From assembly GCA_030408475.1 (NCBI GenBank), contig JAUHQG010000017.1, forward strand, positions 1 through 35,650: a stretch of 35,650 nt of DNA. The letters are read 5' to 3'. Both the position numbers and the translations under genes were made by a program. The stretch comes from Candidatus Amphrikana amoebophyrae (GTDB taxonomy: Bacteria > Chlamydiota > Chlamydiia > Chlamydiales > JACRBE01). Under the pieces are notes generated by a model, which saw only the letters and a list, made by a program, of their open reading frames with translations, did not search any database and was not told where the DNA came from. Position 1 is the first letter of the stretch, and each line of letters starts with the position of its first letter. Below are positions 1-8,058 of this stretch, piece after piece.

Positions 1-83
1 AGGAAAAAAAATACGTTCTTGTTAAAACCCAAGGTTTCAGCATCTTTTATCGATCCTTCGGATCTGCTTTCAAGATACAGAGA

Positions 84-158
84 GGGGGGGCAAAATGCCT
101 TTAGCATTTTGCCCCCCCCCTAGCGTTGGTTGAAAGAATTTTCCTACAGGAAAATTCT
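84..158. repeat. Double-hairpin element, copy 1
   Basis: Stem 84-98/104-118 is 15 perfect pairs (seven G, then CAAAATGC) around a CTTTA loop. Stem 135-144/149-158 is AGAATTTTCC around TACA. The same two-hairpin order with a common linker and trailing sequence is seen at 3127-3194. The first hairpin alone recurs at 17096-17126. No U-tract follows, so a simple terminator role is not obvious for this copy. Confidence 0.7.
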
Positions 159-260
159 AAAAGCTGCGTAACTCTATGTTTTAATTATGCAACACAGCCA
201 AACGGCTTTACATTGGCCAGCTTATTTTTCAGTGTACAGAGTATCGAGTTTTTGATGAGA

Positions 261-321
261 TTTGAGCTCAATTCCAAATAAGGTAGTGTGATGGACACAC
301 CTATTTGGAATTGGACTCAAA
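261..321. terminator. Imperfect hairpin downstream of birA
   Basis: TTTGAG..CAATTCCAAATA pairs with TATTTGGAATTG..CTCAAA, with an inner GTGTG/CACAC stem and loop ATGGA. It begins about 20 nt beyond the birA stop and could end birA transcription. It lacks a clean U-tract on the minus strand, so the terminator role is an inference. Confidence 0.45.
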
Positions 322-340
322 GATCGCGAAAAATCGGTGC

Positions 341-1069
341 TCACTCTTGAGTTTTGTGGGGCATTATTCGACCCCATTTGATTTCATGCATGTGGTGGAG
401 CTCATCTTCAAGTAAGAGATAGCCTTCTAGAGAAACGCTTCGCAGTGTACCCGTGATCTCATTCCATACCATTTTTTTATCGATGAAAGCGAGATTTTGG
501 ACATAGTCGGTTAAAAAAGCTTCGAATCCTTTTTCATGATAGAGATTGAGATTCTTTAAAAAGAGATTTGTTAATTGATTTAGTACTTGCTTTACAGAGT
601 GAGAGTGATCGGTTTCAAGATGAATGGAAGTGGCAGGTTGATCGATAAAAGAAGTGTCCGTGAGATTGACATTGAGGCCAATTCCTAGAATCATCATTTG
701 GTTTTCTGTATCTGGAGTGGCTAATATTCCAGCAATTTTCTTATTATTGATCAAGATATCATTGGGCCATTTAATTGTACCTTGAATTTTTAAGCTATTT
801 AACAGTTGCAAAACGGCAACACTTAAAACTTGTCCATACTGATGTAAAAGGGCATTTTTTTTATATTTAAAGACAAAAGTGTTGAGTATATTTTCATTTT
901 CTTTTGAGTGCCAATAGCTTTTTTTTGTAGTTAATCCAGTGGTTTGGTAAGAAGTTGAAATGGCTGTAAGAGATTTAGGATCAAAATTTTTGATATTTTT
1001 TTTGGCATAGAGATTTGTCGAGTCGACATGATCTAAAAAAACGGGTATACTTTTCTCAATAATAAACAT
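341..1069 (-). CDS. birA: Biotin--[acetyl-CoA carboxylase] ligase, short form without HTH
   Basis: Biotin protein ligase attaches biotin, through biotinyl-5'-AMP, to the acetyl-CoA carboxylase carrier protein in the cytoplasm. Visible motifs are STN near residues 17-19, KWPND at 100-104, KKIAGIL at 110-116 (holding the catalytic lysine) and GIGLNVN at 129-135. At 242 aa it is a monofunctional enzyme with no N-terminal DNA-binding domain. I chose the ATG at 1069 because the family starts just before this point; an upstream in-frame ATG at 1162 would overlap rodA by 74 nt. The ligand-binding loop, normally GRGRRGR, reads GLTTKKS here, so the arginine that holds the adenylate is missing. It is divergent from rodA with only 19 nt between the starts. 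Confidence 0.9.
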   Translation of the reverse strand: MFIIEKSIPVFLDHVDSTNLYAKKNIKNFDPKSLTAISTSYQTTGLTTKKSYWHSKENENILNTFVFKYKKNALLHQYGQVLSVAVLQLLNSLKIQGTIKWPNDILINNKKIAGILATPDTENQMMILGIGLNVNLTDTSFIDQPATSIHLETDHSHSVKQVLNQLTNLFLKNLNLYHEKGFEAFLTDYVQNLAFIDKKMVWNEITGTLRSVSLEGYLLLEDELHHMHEIKWGRIMPHKTQE

Positions 1070-1088
1070 GGATATATAATACCGTAAA

Positions 1089-2225
1089 ATGATTTTTGAC
1101 GCTAAACTTTTACGCAAGTTAGATTTTAAAATCTTACCCATTATTCTTTGTTTAATGGCCATAAGTCTTATGGTTATTTCTTCAGCAACCGCACAAATCC
1201 AAGAGTTTGGTGAGGATATATATTTAACGCGCGAAGTGATTTCTCAAGTAAGAGCCTTTGTGATAGGACTATTTGCTTATTTTTTTCTCGCTATATTTGA
1301 TTATCGAAAATTAAAGAATTTTTCGTGGATCATCTATGGAGTAATGCTTCTTCTATTAGTAGGTCTATTTTTTACAGCCCCTATTCAAAATGTGAGACGA
1401 TGGTACCGCTTGCCCTTGATTCCCTTTGCGCTGCAGCCTTCGGAGTTTGCCAAGGTAACAGCTATTATTATGTTGAGCTATTTCTTAGAGAAAAACAAAA
1501 GTAGCGCTCACACTTTTGCTACGTTTTTAAAAGCATCTTTGATTATGTTTATCCCTTTTGTGCTTATTTTAAAGCAGCCAGATTTAGGAACAGCTTTAGT
1601 TTTAATGCCGATGATGACAGTGATGTTTTATTTTGGTGGGATCAATCGAAAAATTATGATGGCCCTTTCATTTTTTGGAGCTCTTGCGATTGGGTTTGTT
1701 TTACTGATGTTTACTGGAGTGCTATCACATGATGAAATGAGGCCAATAGTTACTAAAGTGATCAAGGAATATCAATATGAGAGGTTAAATCCCAATACCT
1801 ATCATCAAAAAGCAGGACAAACTGCAATAGCACTAGGCGCTTTGACAGGTTCAGGATTTCATCAAAGTGAATATACAGCAAAAAAATGGTTACCCTTTGG
1901 ATATAGTGATTCTGTATTTTGCGTTTTCGTAGAGGAATTTGGAGCAATTGGAGCTTTTTTTCTTTTAGGCTTGTTTTTTGCCCTCATTTATTTTAGTTTC
2001 CGAGTTACAGCTATTGCAAAGGATGACTTTGGAAAATTGTTATCAAGTGGAATTGCTGTTTATATTTCGATGCATGTTATTATTAATGTGGGGATGATGG
2101 TTGGTTTTTTACCTATAACGGGTGTGCCGCTATGTTTAGTTACTTGCGGAGGATCATCAGTTCTTGCTACAATGTGTGCACTAGGTATATTACAGAGCAT
2201 CTATACAAGAAGGTATATGTTTTAA
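1089..2225 (+). CDS. rodA: Rod-shape SEDS peptidoglycan glycosyltransferase RodA
   Basis: RodA is a SEDS polytopic inner-membrane enzyme that polymerises lipid II with a class B penicillin-binding protein. The 378-aa length and roughly ten hydrophobic segments fit the family. Landmarks are QPSEF at 116-120, KQPDLGTA at 162-169, the GYSDS loop carrying the presumed catalytic Asp274, and TCGGSS at 352-357. Chlamydiae make only a limited septal peptidoglycan, and RodA is usually retained. Next to birA as in C. trachomatis. The stop codon overlaps the next start by one base (TAATG), so translation is probably coupled. FtsW is the alternative name for this fold, but the birA-rodA neighbourhood supports RodA. 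Confidence 0.93.
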   Translation: MIFDAKLLRKLDFKILPIILCLMAISLMVISSATAQIQEFGEDIYLTREVISQVRAFVIGLFAYFFLAIFDYRKLKNFSWIIYGVMLLLLVGLFFTAPIQNVRRWYRLPLIPFALQPSEFAKVTAIIMLSYFLEKNKSSAHTFATFLKASLIMFIPFVLILKQPDLGTALVLMPMMTVMFYFGGINRKIMMALSFFGALAIGFVLLMFTGVLSHDEMRPIVTKVIKEYQYERLNPNTYHQKAGQTAIALGALTGSGFHQSEYTAKKWLPFGYSDSVFCVFVEEFGAIGAFFLLGLFFALIYFSFRVTAIAKDDFGKLLSSGIAVYISMHVIINVGMMVGFLPITGVPLCLVTCGGSSVLATMCALGILQSIYTRRYMF

Positions 2226-2704
2226 TGTTTGATCATCTTTTTTTATTTAATCCCGGTTGCTGGATCGGTGAAGGCAAAATTCAACTCAATGCGCTAGAAG
2301 ATGAGCTCATCTATTTTATGAGATGGCGCTCAATCTTAATAGATAATGAGCTTCAAGAGTTTGAATCAACGCAAGAAGTCCAAATTGCTGGACATACAGA
2401 CGTCATGTTTAATCAATTTCTCTTTTCCAACTTTGATCGAGGTAATTTTGATGTCCTCTTAGAAAATCAAGCTTGGGGTGAAGTGTGTGGCCGTGGCCAA
2501 GTCGATAGTAAATTTATTGGCTGGGAATTTCGTAAAAATGAACTGGGCTTTGAGGGCTATGAATTTTATGAACTTCAAGATGACGGAACCTATATCACTA
2601 AGGCTGAGTTCGTTACGCAAGAAGATTTGAGAACTACAATAGATGGGAAGATATGGAAGCAACATGTTCCCTCAAAACAAGAAATGAAGGAAAAAGAGTC
2701 ATGA
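2225..2704 (+). CDS. Conserved hypothetical protein, beta-rich
   Basis: I do not recognise this 159-aa protein. It has no signal peptide or membrane segment. It opens with FNPGCWIGEGKI and shows alternating hydrophobic strands with many Gly, Phe and Trp residues, reminiscent of a small lipocalin- or nitrobindin-like barrel; that fold is an inference. The start is placed at the ATG that overlaps the rodA stop by one base, and the stop overlaps the following ATG by four bases (ATGA). This tight packing points to co-expression with rodA and a role near the envelope, but no function can be given. Confidence 0.75.
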   Translation: MFDHLFLFNPGCWIGEGKIQLNALEDELIYFMRWRSILIDNELQEFESTQEVQIAGHTDVMFNQFLFSNFDRGNFDVLLENQAWGEVCGRGQVDSKFIGWEFRKNELGFEGYEFYELQDDGTYITKAEFVTQEDLRTTIDGKIWKQHVPSKQEMKEKES

Positions 2705-3042
2705 AGCTAAGAACAACAATTTGGGGTTTAGCCTTATTAACGGCATGCGCACATGGGGCGTTGATGACGCATAATGATTATGCGGATATTCATGTAGGAA
2801 CATCGATAAAAGATGTAGAAAAGACGTATGGCAAGCCTGTCCAGATACGTTCAGATGGGGATCGCTTTGTTTACGAATATATAGAGCGAATCAAGATGGG
2901 TTTACAAACAGTTGAGATGCGTAAGTACTACTTCGTAGTCAATAAACAAGGTAAGATAGTAAATAAATTTATTAGGGATCAGAATCCGCCTGCTTACGAT
3001 GAAATTTATAGCGATGATGTATTCCCAGACCAAGGCGGTTAG
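2701..3042 (+). CDS. Small BamE/SmpA-like lipoprotein
   Basis: This 113-aa protein starts with a basic and hydrophobic signal ending in LTAC, with Cys16 as the predicted lipidated residue. The mature part has the pattern VGTSIKDVEKTYGKP followed by FVYEY, which resembles the SmpA/OmlA/BamE fold (a Gly-x-Ser helix start, then the G-x-P turn). BamE-type proteins help fold outer-membrane beta-barrels; here the role is inferred from pattern only. It overlaps the preceding gene by four bases, so it is the third gene of a rodA operon. A GCC-TTC-GGC hairpin at 3085-3110 lies 43 nt after its stop. Confidence 0.7.
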   Translation: MKLRTTIWGLALLTACAHGALMTHNDYADIHVGTSIKDVEKTYGKPVQIRSDGDRFVYEYIERIKMGLQTVEMRKYYFVVNKQGKIVNKFIRDQNPPAYDEIYSDDVFPDQGG

Positions 3043-3084
3043 GGATCGTAAGGGGGAGAGCCTCTTATTCAATACGCATGTCTT

Positions 3085-3110
3085 GCCATTTTGCCTTCGG
3101 CAAAAGTGGC
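3085..3110. terminator. Hairpin after the lipoprotein gene
   Basis: GCCATTTTGCC pairs with GGCAAAAGTGGC around a TTC loop, with one bulged base. It is 43 nt past the lipoprotein stop and may end the rodA operon, although no U-tract follows. Confidence 0.45.
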
Positions 3111-3126
3111 TTCAACTATCGCGAGA

Positions 3127-3194
3127 GGGGGCAAAACGTCAAAGACGTTTTGCCCCCTAGCTTTGCCTGAAGGAATTTTCCATTTGGAAAATTT
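3127..3194. repeat. Double-hairpin element, copy 2
   Basis: The first stem, 3127-3140/3144-3157, is 14 perfect pairs (GGGGGCAAAACGTC) with loop AAA. The second, AATTTTCC/GGAAAATT at 3174-3193, has loop ATTT. Order and linker match 84-158. The sequence between the G/C caps differs while the pairing is kept. Confidence 0.7.
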
Positions 3195-3210
3195 CAATGG
3201 CTACGTATAT

Positions 3211-3241
3211 AAAAAAAAGCTATACCATTTAAGTATAGCTT
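3211..3241 (-). terminator. Rho-independent terminator of the str operon
   Basis: On the minus strand, AAGCTATAC and GTATAGCTT form a 9-bp stem with a 7-nt loop, followed by a run of Ts (eight As at 3211-3218 on the plus strand). It lies about 29 nt beyond the rpsJ stop and suits termination of rpsL-rpsG-fusA-rpsJ. Confidence 0.85.
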
Positions 3242-3269
3242 AAAGCTTAAGTAACTAGTAATTAGCTGA

Positions 3270-3620
3270 TTAGGTCTTGATGTTAATCTCAACGCCAGCA
3301 GCTACTGGTAATACTTTTAACTTGTCAATTGTATCCAATGTTGGATTCAAGATATCAAGCACTCTAGTATGAGTTCTAGTCTCAAATTGCTCGCGTGATT
3401 TACGGTTAACGTGAGGTGATCTCAATACTGTGTAAATTTGCCTTCTTGATGGCAATGGTATCGGTCCTACTACTCGTGCACCTGTTCGCTTCGCTGTCTC
3501 TACGATATCTAGAGTTGAGCGATCCAAAATGCGCTGATCAAAACCTTTCAGTCTGATCCTTATCTTTTTCTTTCCTGCCGTTGCCGTTGCTGGCGTCTCT
3601 TTAGCTGGCGTCTTAGACAT
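3270..3620 (-). CDS. rpsJ: 30S ribosomal protein S10
   Basis: S10 sits in the head of the 30S subunit and also takes part in NusB-linked antitermination. The core is clear: [20 protein letters not shown], then [15 protein letters not shown]. It is 116 aa against the usual 102-105; the extra is a Lys/Thr/Ala-rich N-terminal tail of about 16 residues before KKKIRIRL. It is the last gene of the str operon, 16 nt after fusA, as in other chlamydiae, rather than at the head of the S10 operon as in E. coli. The terminator at 3211-3241 follows. Confidence 0.97.
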   Translation of the reverse strand: MSKTPAKETPATATAGKKKIRIRLKGFDQRILDRSTLDIVETAKRTGARVVGPIPLPSRRQIYTVLRSPHVNRKSREQFETRTHTRVLDILNPTLDTIDKLKVLPVAAGVEINIKT

Positions 3621-3636
3621 ATTTTTTGATCCTATC

Positions 3637-5724
3637 TTATTTTTTCATAATTTCTTCTTGAATCTTCGCAGGCACCTTCTCGAAATGACTTGGTTCCATC
3701 GTGTAACTAGCACGTCCAGAACTAAGTGATCGTAATTGAGTCGAATAACCAAACATTTCACTAAGTGGTACTTCTGCGTTAAATACTACAATACCGCGTT
3801 GATTCTCTTGATTCATAATTTTTCCACGACGTCTGTTGACATCGCCCATTACATCTCCTAAAAAGTCTTCAGGTGTTGTAATCGTTACTTTCATTATAGG
3901 TTCTAGGATAATCGGGCTAGCAGCTTTTGCAGCTTGTTTTACCGCCATAGATCCACATATTTTAAATGCCATCTCGTTAGAGTCAACATCGTGATAAGAT
4001 CCGAAGACAATTTCTACTTTAGTATCTACAAGATTATATCCCGCTAAAACACCTGTATTTAGTCCTTCTTGAACCCCTTTAATAACAGCAGGGATATATT
4101 CTTTTGGAATAACTCCACCCACAATCTTACTGATAACTTCGTTACCTTTGCCTTGTTCATTTGGCTCAATATTTAAGCAAACATGCGCATATTGTCCACG
4201 TCCACCAGATTGCTTAACATATTTAGTTTCAGCCTTTGAAGGGAGTGTAATCGTTTCTTTATAAGAAACTTGAGGACGTCCTACGCTAGCATCAACTTTA
4301 AACTCACGAAGCATTCTATCCTTTAAAATTTCAAGGTGAAGTTCGCCCATACCTTGAATGATAGTTTGTCCTGTCTCTTCATCTGTTGAGACTCTAAATG
4401 TAGGGTCTTCGTCAGAAAGAGCAGACAATGCCATTGATAGTTTTTCACGTTCAGCTTTTGTTTTTGGTTCAATTGCCATTGAGATAACAGGTTCAGGGAA
4501 TTCCATTTTCTCTAAAATAAGAGGGGAACTATCCTCGCAAAGTGTGTCACCTGTCTTAGTATATTTTAGACCGATTACGGCAGCAATATCGCCAGTAAAG
4601 AACTCATCTTTATCAGTTCTTTGGTTAGCATGCATTTCTAAAAGTCTAGAGACACGTTCTTTTTTCTCTTGCGTAGAGTTAAGAAGGGAAGAGCCTTTCT
4701 TTAATGTTCCAGAGTAAACTCTAACAAACGTTAATCTGCCTACATAAGGATCGGTCATAATTTTAAAGGCAAGAACTGAAAGAGGGGCATCATCATTTGG
4801 CTCTAAGCTCATCTCTTCTTCAGTTTTCATGTTGATGCCAGTAATGGTTCCACGATCAAGAGGAGAGGGCATCCAGCGAACAATATTATCAAGTAGAGGT
4901 TGAACCCCTTTGTTTTTGAAGGCTGTACCACAAATAACAGGGTTGATTTTGTTGTTACAAACGCCTTTACGGATAATGGCGTGGATTTCATCAGCTGTTA
5001 AAGAGTCTGGAGCTTCCAGTACTTTCATCATGAAATCTTCATTATCTTCATCTATAGTTGCTAGTTCATCTAATAGAGCTGCTCTTAGTTCATCACATTT
5101 AGCTTTGATGTTAGTAGGAATTTCTTCAATAACATAATCAGCACCGAGAGTTTCGTCTTTGAAAATGATCGCTTTCATAGTGACAAGGTCGACCATGCCT
5201 CGGAAGTCATTTTCTGCTCCAATTGGATGTTGAAGAGCGATAGCATTTGCGCCTAGTTTTTCTCTCATTGACGCGATACACATGAAGAAATCGGCACCAA
5301 CGCGATCCATTTTATTGATAAAGGCTATTCTTGGTACGTTATACTGAGTAGCTTGTCTCCAAACAGTTTCAGATTGCGGTTGAACTCCATCTACAGCACT
5401 AAACACAGCGACAGATCCGTCAAGAACGCGAAGAGATCTTTCAACTTCTACAGTGAAGTCAACGTGACCAGGGGTATCAATGATGTTGATTTTGCTATCA
5501 CCCCAAAATACTGTGGTAGCAGCAGAACCGATCGTGATTCCTCTTTCTTTTTCCTGTTCCATGAAATCCATGGTAGCAGCACCTTCGTGAACTTCACCCA
5601 TGCGGTGAAGACGTCCACTATAATATAGTATACGTTCTGTAACAGTAGTTTTACCGGCGTCAATATGGGCCATGATCCCAATATTGCGTACGTTGTGTAG
5701 CTTTTCTATATCGCTTCTTGGCAT
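3637..5724 (-). CDS. fusA: Elongation factor G
   Basis: EF-G is the GTPase that drives ribosomal translocation and, with RRF, ribosome recycling. At 695 aa it has the full five-domain length. GTPase motifs are AHIDAGKTT at 19-27, RGITI at 61-65 (with the switch I threonine), DTPGH at 83-87 and NKMD at 137-140. The domain IV segment GGRGQYAHV and the C-terminal EPIMKV are present. It lies 18 nt after rpsG and 16 nt before rpsJ on the same strand, so it is translated from the str transcript. Confidence 0.98.
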   Translation of the reverse strand: MPRSDIEKLHNVRNIGIMAHIDAGKTTVTERILYYSGRLHRMGEVHEGAATMDFMEQEKERGITIGSAATTVFWGDSKINIIDTPGHVDFTVEVERSLRVLDGSVAVFSAVDGVQPQSETVWRQATQYNVPRIAFINKMDRVGADFFMCIASMREKLGANAIALQHPIGAENDFRGMVDLVTMKAIIFKDETLGADYVIEEIPTNIKAKCDELRAALLDELATIDEDNEDFMMKVLEAPDSLTADEIHAIIRKGVCNNKINPVICGTAFKNKGVQPLLDNIVRWMPSPLDRGTITGINMKTEEEMSLEPNDDAPLSVLAFKIMTDPYVGRLTFVRVYSGTLKKGSSLLNSTQEKKERVSRLLEMHANQRTDKDEFFTGDIAAVIGLKYTKTGDTLCEDSSPLILEKMEFPEPVISMAIEPKTKAEREKLSMALSALSDEDPTFRVSTDEETGQTIIQGMGELHLEILKDRMLREFKVDASVGRPQVSYKETITLPSKAETKYVKQSGGRGQYAHVCLNIEPNEQGKGNEVISKIVGGVIPKEYIPAVIKGVQEGLNTGVLAGYNLVDTKVEIVFGSYHDVDSNEMAFKICGSMAVKQAAKAASPIILEPIMKVTITTPEDFLGDVMGDVNRRRGKIMNQENQRGIVVFNAEVPLSEMFGYSTQLRSLSSGRASYTMEPSHFEKVPAKIQEEIMKK

Positions 5725-5742
5725 ATGCGTGTGTGTCCTAAT

Positions 5743-6216
5743 TTACCATTTGTAGTGAGCAAAAGCCTTGTTAGCTTCAGCCATTCTGTGTGTGTCGTCT
5801 TTCTTTTTGATTGTTGAACCTTGATTGTTAAAGCAATCAGCAAGTTCCATAGACAGTCCATCTTCCATTCCACGTCCTACTTTAGAGCGGGCATTTCCGA
5901 TAATCCATTTCATTGCTAAAGAAGTTCTTCTTTCTGGTGCGATTTCGATTGGCACTTGATAAGTCGCTCCACCAATTCTTCTTGATTTTACTTCAAGATG
6001 AGGCTTTGCATTCTCTAGAGCTTGTAAGAAAGCTTCTAAAGGATCTTCTGTTTTTATGTTCTTAGCAAATTTAGTGATAGAGTCGTATACAAGGCGTTGC
6101 GCTACAGATTTTTTCCCACTGAGCATGACGCGATTGATGAACTTAGTCACCTCTTCGTTGCTAAATTTAATATCAGGCTGTACTTTGCGCTTTTGAGCGC
6201 GATGTCTTCTTGACAT
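5743..6216 (-). CDS. rpsG: 30S ribosomal protein S7
   Basis: S7 nucleates assembly of the 16S rRNA 3' domain and lines the E/P site. The 157-aa length is typical. MSRRHRAQKR at the N-terminus and RRIGGATYQVP are family hallmarks; the protein ends with EANKAFAHYKW. It lies 51 nt after rpsL and 18 nt before fusA in the str operon. Confidence 0.98.
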   Translation of the reverse strand: MSRRHRAQKRKVQPDIKFSNEEVTKFINRVMLSGKKSVAQRLVYDSITKFAKNIKTEDPLEAFLQALENAKPHLEVKSRRIGGATYQVPIEIAPERRTSLAMKWIIGNARSKVGRGMEDGLSMELADCFNNQGSTIKKKDDTHRMAEANKAFAHYKW

Positions 6217-6267
6217 ATTTTGAATTCCTTAAAATAGTAATGAGCCACATAAGTGACTCTAAATCAA

Positions 6268-6639
6268 TTACTTAGGTTTTTTTGCACCGTATTTGGAGCG
6301 TCTTTGCTTACGATCTTTAACCGCAGCACAATCGAGGGCTCCTCGAACGATGTGATATCTAACACCAGGAAGATCTTTTACCCTGCCGCCACGAACGAGA
6401 ACAATACTGTGTTCTTGAAGGTTATGTCCTTCACCACCGATGTAGGCAATAACTTCTTGTCCATTAGAAAGGCGAACCCATGCTACTTTACGTAGAGCTG
6501 AGTTAGGTTTCTTAGGTGTTTTAGTTTTAACTTGAAGGCAAACGCCACGTCTTTGAGGACAATTCATCAAAGCGGGTGATTTTTTTCTTCTTACTTTATC
6601 TTTTCGTCCAAAGCGAACAAGTTGGTTGGTCGTTGGCAT
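6268..6639 (-). CDS. rpsL: 30S ribosomal protein S12
   Basis: S12 lies at the decoding centre and controls tRNA selection. The 123-aa protein starts [13 protein letters not shown] place the start at 6639 because AAAAGGAG lies at the proper distance upstream; an in-frame ATG 33 nt earlier would add residues not found in the family. [11 protein letters not shown] and [11 protein letters not shown] carry the lysines whose mutation gives streptomycin resistance in other bacteria, and both have the ordinary residue here. It is the first gene of the str operon. Confidence 0.98.
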   Translation of the reverse strand: MPTTNQLVRFGRKDKVRRKKSPALMNCPQRRGVCLQVKTKTPKKPNSALRKVAWVRLSNGQEVIAYIGGEGHNLQEHSIVLVRGGRVKDLPGVRYHIVRGALDCAAVKDRKQRRSKYGAKKPK

Positions 6640-6677
6640 ATTTAACCTGGTTCTCCTTTTTGTAAAATGCACTAGGC

Positions 6678-6683
6678 ATTATA
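6678..6683 (-). promoter_or_regulatory. Candidate -10 box of the str operon
   Basis: On the minus strand TATAAT occurs 38 nt upstream of the rpsL ATG, preceded by ATG (a near-extended -10). No good -35 is seen at 16-18 nt, so this is a position-based call. Confidence 0.5.
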
Positions 6684-7080
6684 CATACAATTAAATTCAA
6701 GAGGGTGTTCTCTAGTTAGATAAGGAATATAACCGATGAGGTAATTTAATGCAAAACGAAATGTGTCGCGCTTGGAAAAGGGGCAACTCTCTTATATATC
6801 GTAGTAAAAGTAAAGAAATCTAAGTAGTTGAGAGTAAATAAGTAAAGGTTAATTAATGGTAATTAAAATTATCATAGTATAGATATAAAGTGATTTCACA
6901 TATGTCGATAATGATCTTAGGATCAATTCTATTAGGTATAAATAATTAAGTGAGAAGAAGGCTTTGATTAATCTGAATTGGTAAATGGAATTAAACGCAA
7001 TAGGAGCGAGAAGAGGTCATTAAATAACTGAACCCTGAACAGGCTTAGGAGTAGAGGGTTAAGAGAGCTGTTTTTTTAAT
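6684..7080. other. Intergenic region between divergent str operon and Inc-like gene
   Basis: About 400 bp of AT-rich DNA without a credible gene. It should hold the promoter elements of both divergent units. A small TGATC-TTAG-GATCA hairpin lies at 6912-6925. I see no repeat shared with the other islands. Confidence 0.6.
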
Positions 7081-7082
7081 TA

Positions 7083-7098
7083 AAAATATGTTATAATA
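7083..7098 (+). promoter_or_regulatory. Extended -10 element shared with 10918-10933
   Basis: AAAATATGTTATAATA includes TG-N-TATAAT (TATAAT at 7092-7097), an extended -10. It stands 23 nt before the start codon with a strong AGGAGGAGG ribosome site between. The identical 16 nt precede the gene at 10964. No convincing -35 is seen. Confidence 0.65.
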
Positions 7099-7120
7099 TA
7101 GTATTAAGGAGGAGGAGTGT

Positions 7121-7759
7121 ATGTATGACATTTATGATAGTGCTAGCGTTAAGAGCGTAGATTCTACCGCTTCTATTGATGAAGTCAAACTTCCGACTAA
7201 TAAACGAAATGAATTAATTAGAAAAATTGTGTTGTCAGTTTTGGCTATTGTAGCGGTTATTTCCATTACGGCTTTAACAGGAGGAGCTTCTCTTGGGGTT
7301 TTTGGATTAGCGGCGCTTAGTTTACATGGGATGGGCCTAGTCGGCGCACTAAGTGGATCGTCATTAGCTTTGATTACGGGGGTCGCCTTGTTGTCACTCA
7401 ATATTCATAGAGGCAGAAAGAGCCTGCAAGAATTGCAATGGCTTAAGGAACATTCTGATGTAAATGGAAAACCTAATCAGGAATTGTCTGCAAACGACTT
7501 AGATAAATTCTGTAAATATTTTTTAAAGCATGCAGTTGTAACTTCAAATGATGGTAACAAAGCTGTTTCTAAGTTGGAAAAATTGGTCTCGTTATTAAGT
7601 TATAATCAGAAGCGCCTCCTATCCGATAAGTATATTAGTGTAGATCCATCGCTTGAACACGATTTTTTATCCGATTTCAGTACACAAGATTTATTAGAAA
7701 GCAAAGAACAACTAAAGCCATATCAGCTAGAGTTATTTGATAATCTTTTTTTAGCTTGA
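7121..7759 (+). CDS. Putative inclusion-membrane (Inc-like) protein
   Basis: I do not recognise the sequence, but its architecture is the one typical of chlamydial Inc proteins: a polar N-terminus of about 36 residues, a bilobed hydrophobic region at about residues 37-92 (two hydrophobic arms with Gly-rich turns TGGAS and SGSS), and a polar helical C-terminal part of about 115 residues. There is no cleavable signal peptide. Inc proteins are type III secreted and inserted in the vacuole membrane. Both placements are inferences. The start is fixed by AGGAGGAGG just upstream. It lies between the str operon and tsp, where C. trachomatis has a different small hypothetical gene (CT440, as I recall). 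Confidence 0.65.
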   Translation: MYDIYDSASVKSVDSTASIDEVKLPTNKRNELIRKIVLSVLAIVAVISITALTGGASLGVFGLAALSLHGMGLVGALSGSSLALITGVALLSLNIHRGRKSLQELQWLKEHSDVNGKPNQELSANDLDKFCKYFLKHAVVTSNDGNKAVSKLEKLVSLLSYNQKRLLSDKYISVDPSLEHDFLSDFSTQDLLESKEQLKPYQLELFDNLFLA

Positions 7760-8058
7760 AATTTGATTCGCAGCATTTGCTGCTCACCCCTTCTGGGCGG
7801 ATTTCACTATGCAGCATCCGCCAAAGTCGCTAAAGCTCCAATGATCCGAAGGATTGCATAAGAGATTAAGCTGCTAAAACTATTATTGAGTAATCTATTT
7901 AGGCAATGCCGAGATTACACAAAAACCTGGAATTAAAGAACAATTTATTAGAGATCTGTCTTAATCTCTTAATTGCATCTTTATTTACAAAAGTGCTTTT
8001 TATTTAATTAACTCTAGCGTAATAGGAAAATTAAGCTAGGTTTTAATTCGGTAATATA
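7760..8058. other. Intergenic region with small inverted repeats
   Basis: No gene is seen. Inverted repeats include GCAGCA/TGCTGC at 7770-7783, GGCGGAT/ATCCGCC at 7796-7822 and ATCC-GAA-GGAT near 7844-7854. The phrase GAGATTAAGC near 7862 recurs near 17166, beside another hairpin island. The promoter of tsp must lie in the right half but has no clear consensus. Confidence 0.55.

Larger units (their letters stand above)
1..340. other. Non-coding hairpin-rich stretch
   Basis: No coding region is supported here. The stretch holds a chain of stem-loops: 52-64 (GATCC, loop TTC), 84-118 (15-bp G/C-capped stem), 135-158 (10-bp stem, loop TACA), and a longer imperfect hairpin at 261-321 next to the birA stop. 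The 84-170 section resembles 3127-3207 in layout: a GGGGGCAAAA-type hairpin, then TAGC, then an AATTTTCC/GGAAAATT hairpin, then CTGCGTA or CTACGTA. Confidence 0.7.

Noticed and set aside
4358..5628. Open frames antisense to fusA (4358-4717, 4910-5137, 5353-5628)
   Set aside because: They lie opposite a fully conserved EF-G gene and have no start context or recognisable product.
6912..6925. Small palindrome in the str-operon upstream region as an operator
   Set aside because: Five-base arms are expected by chance in AT-rich DNA, and its position fits neither start.
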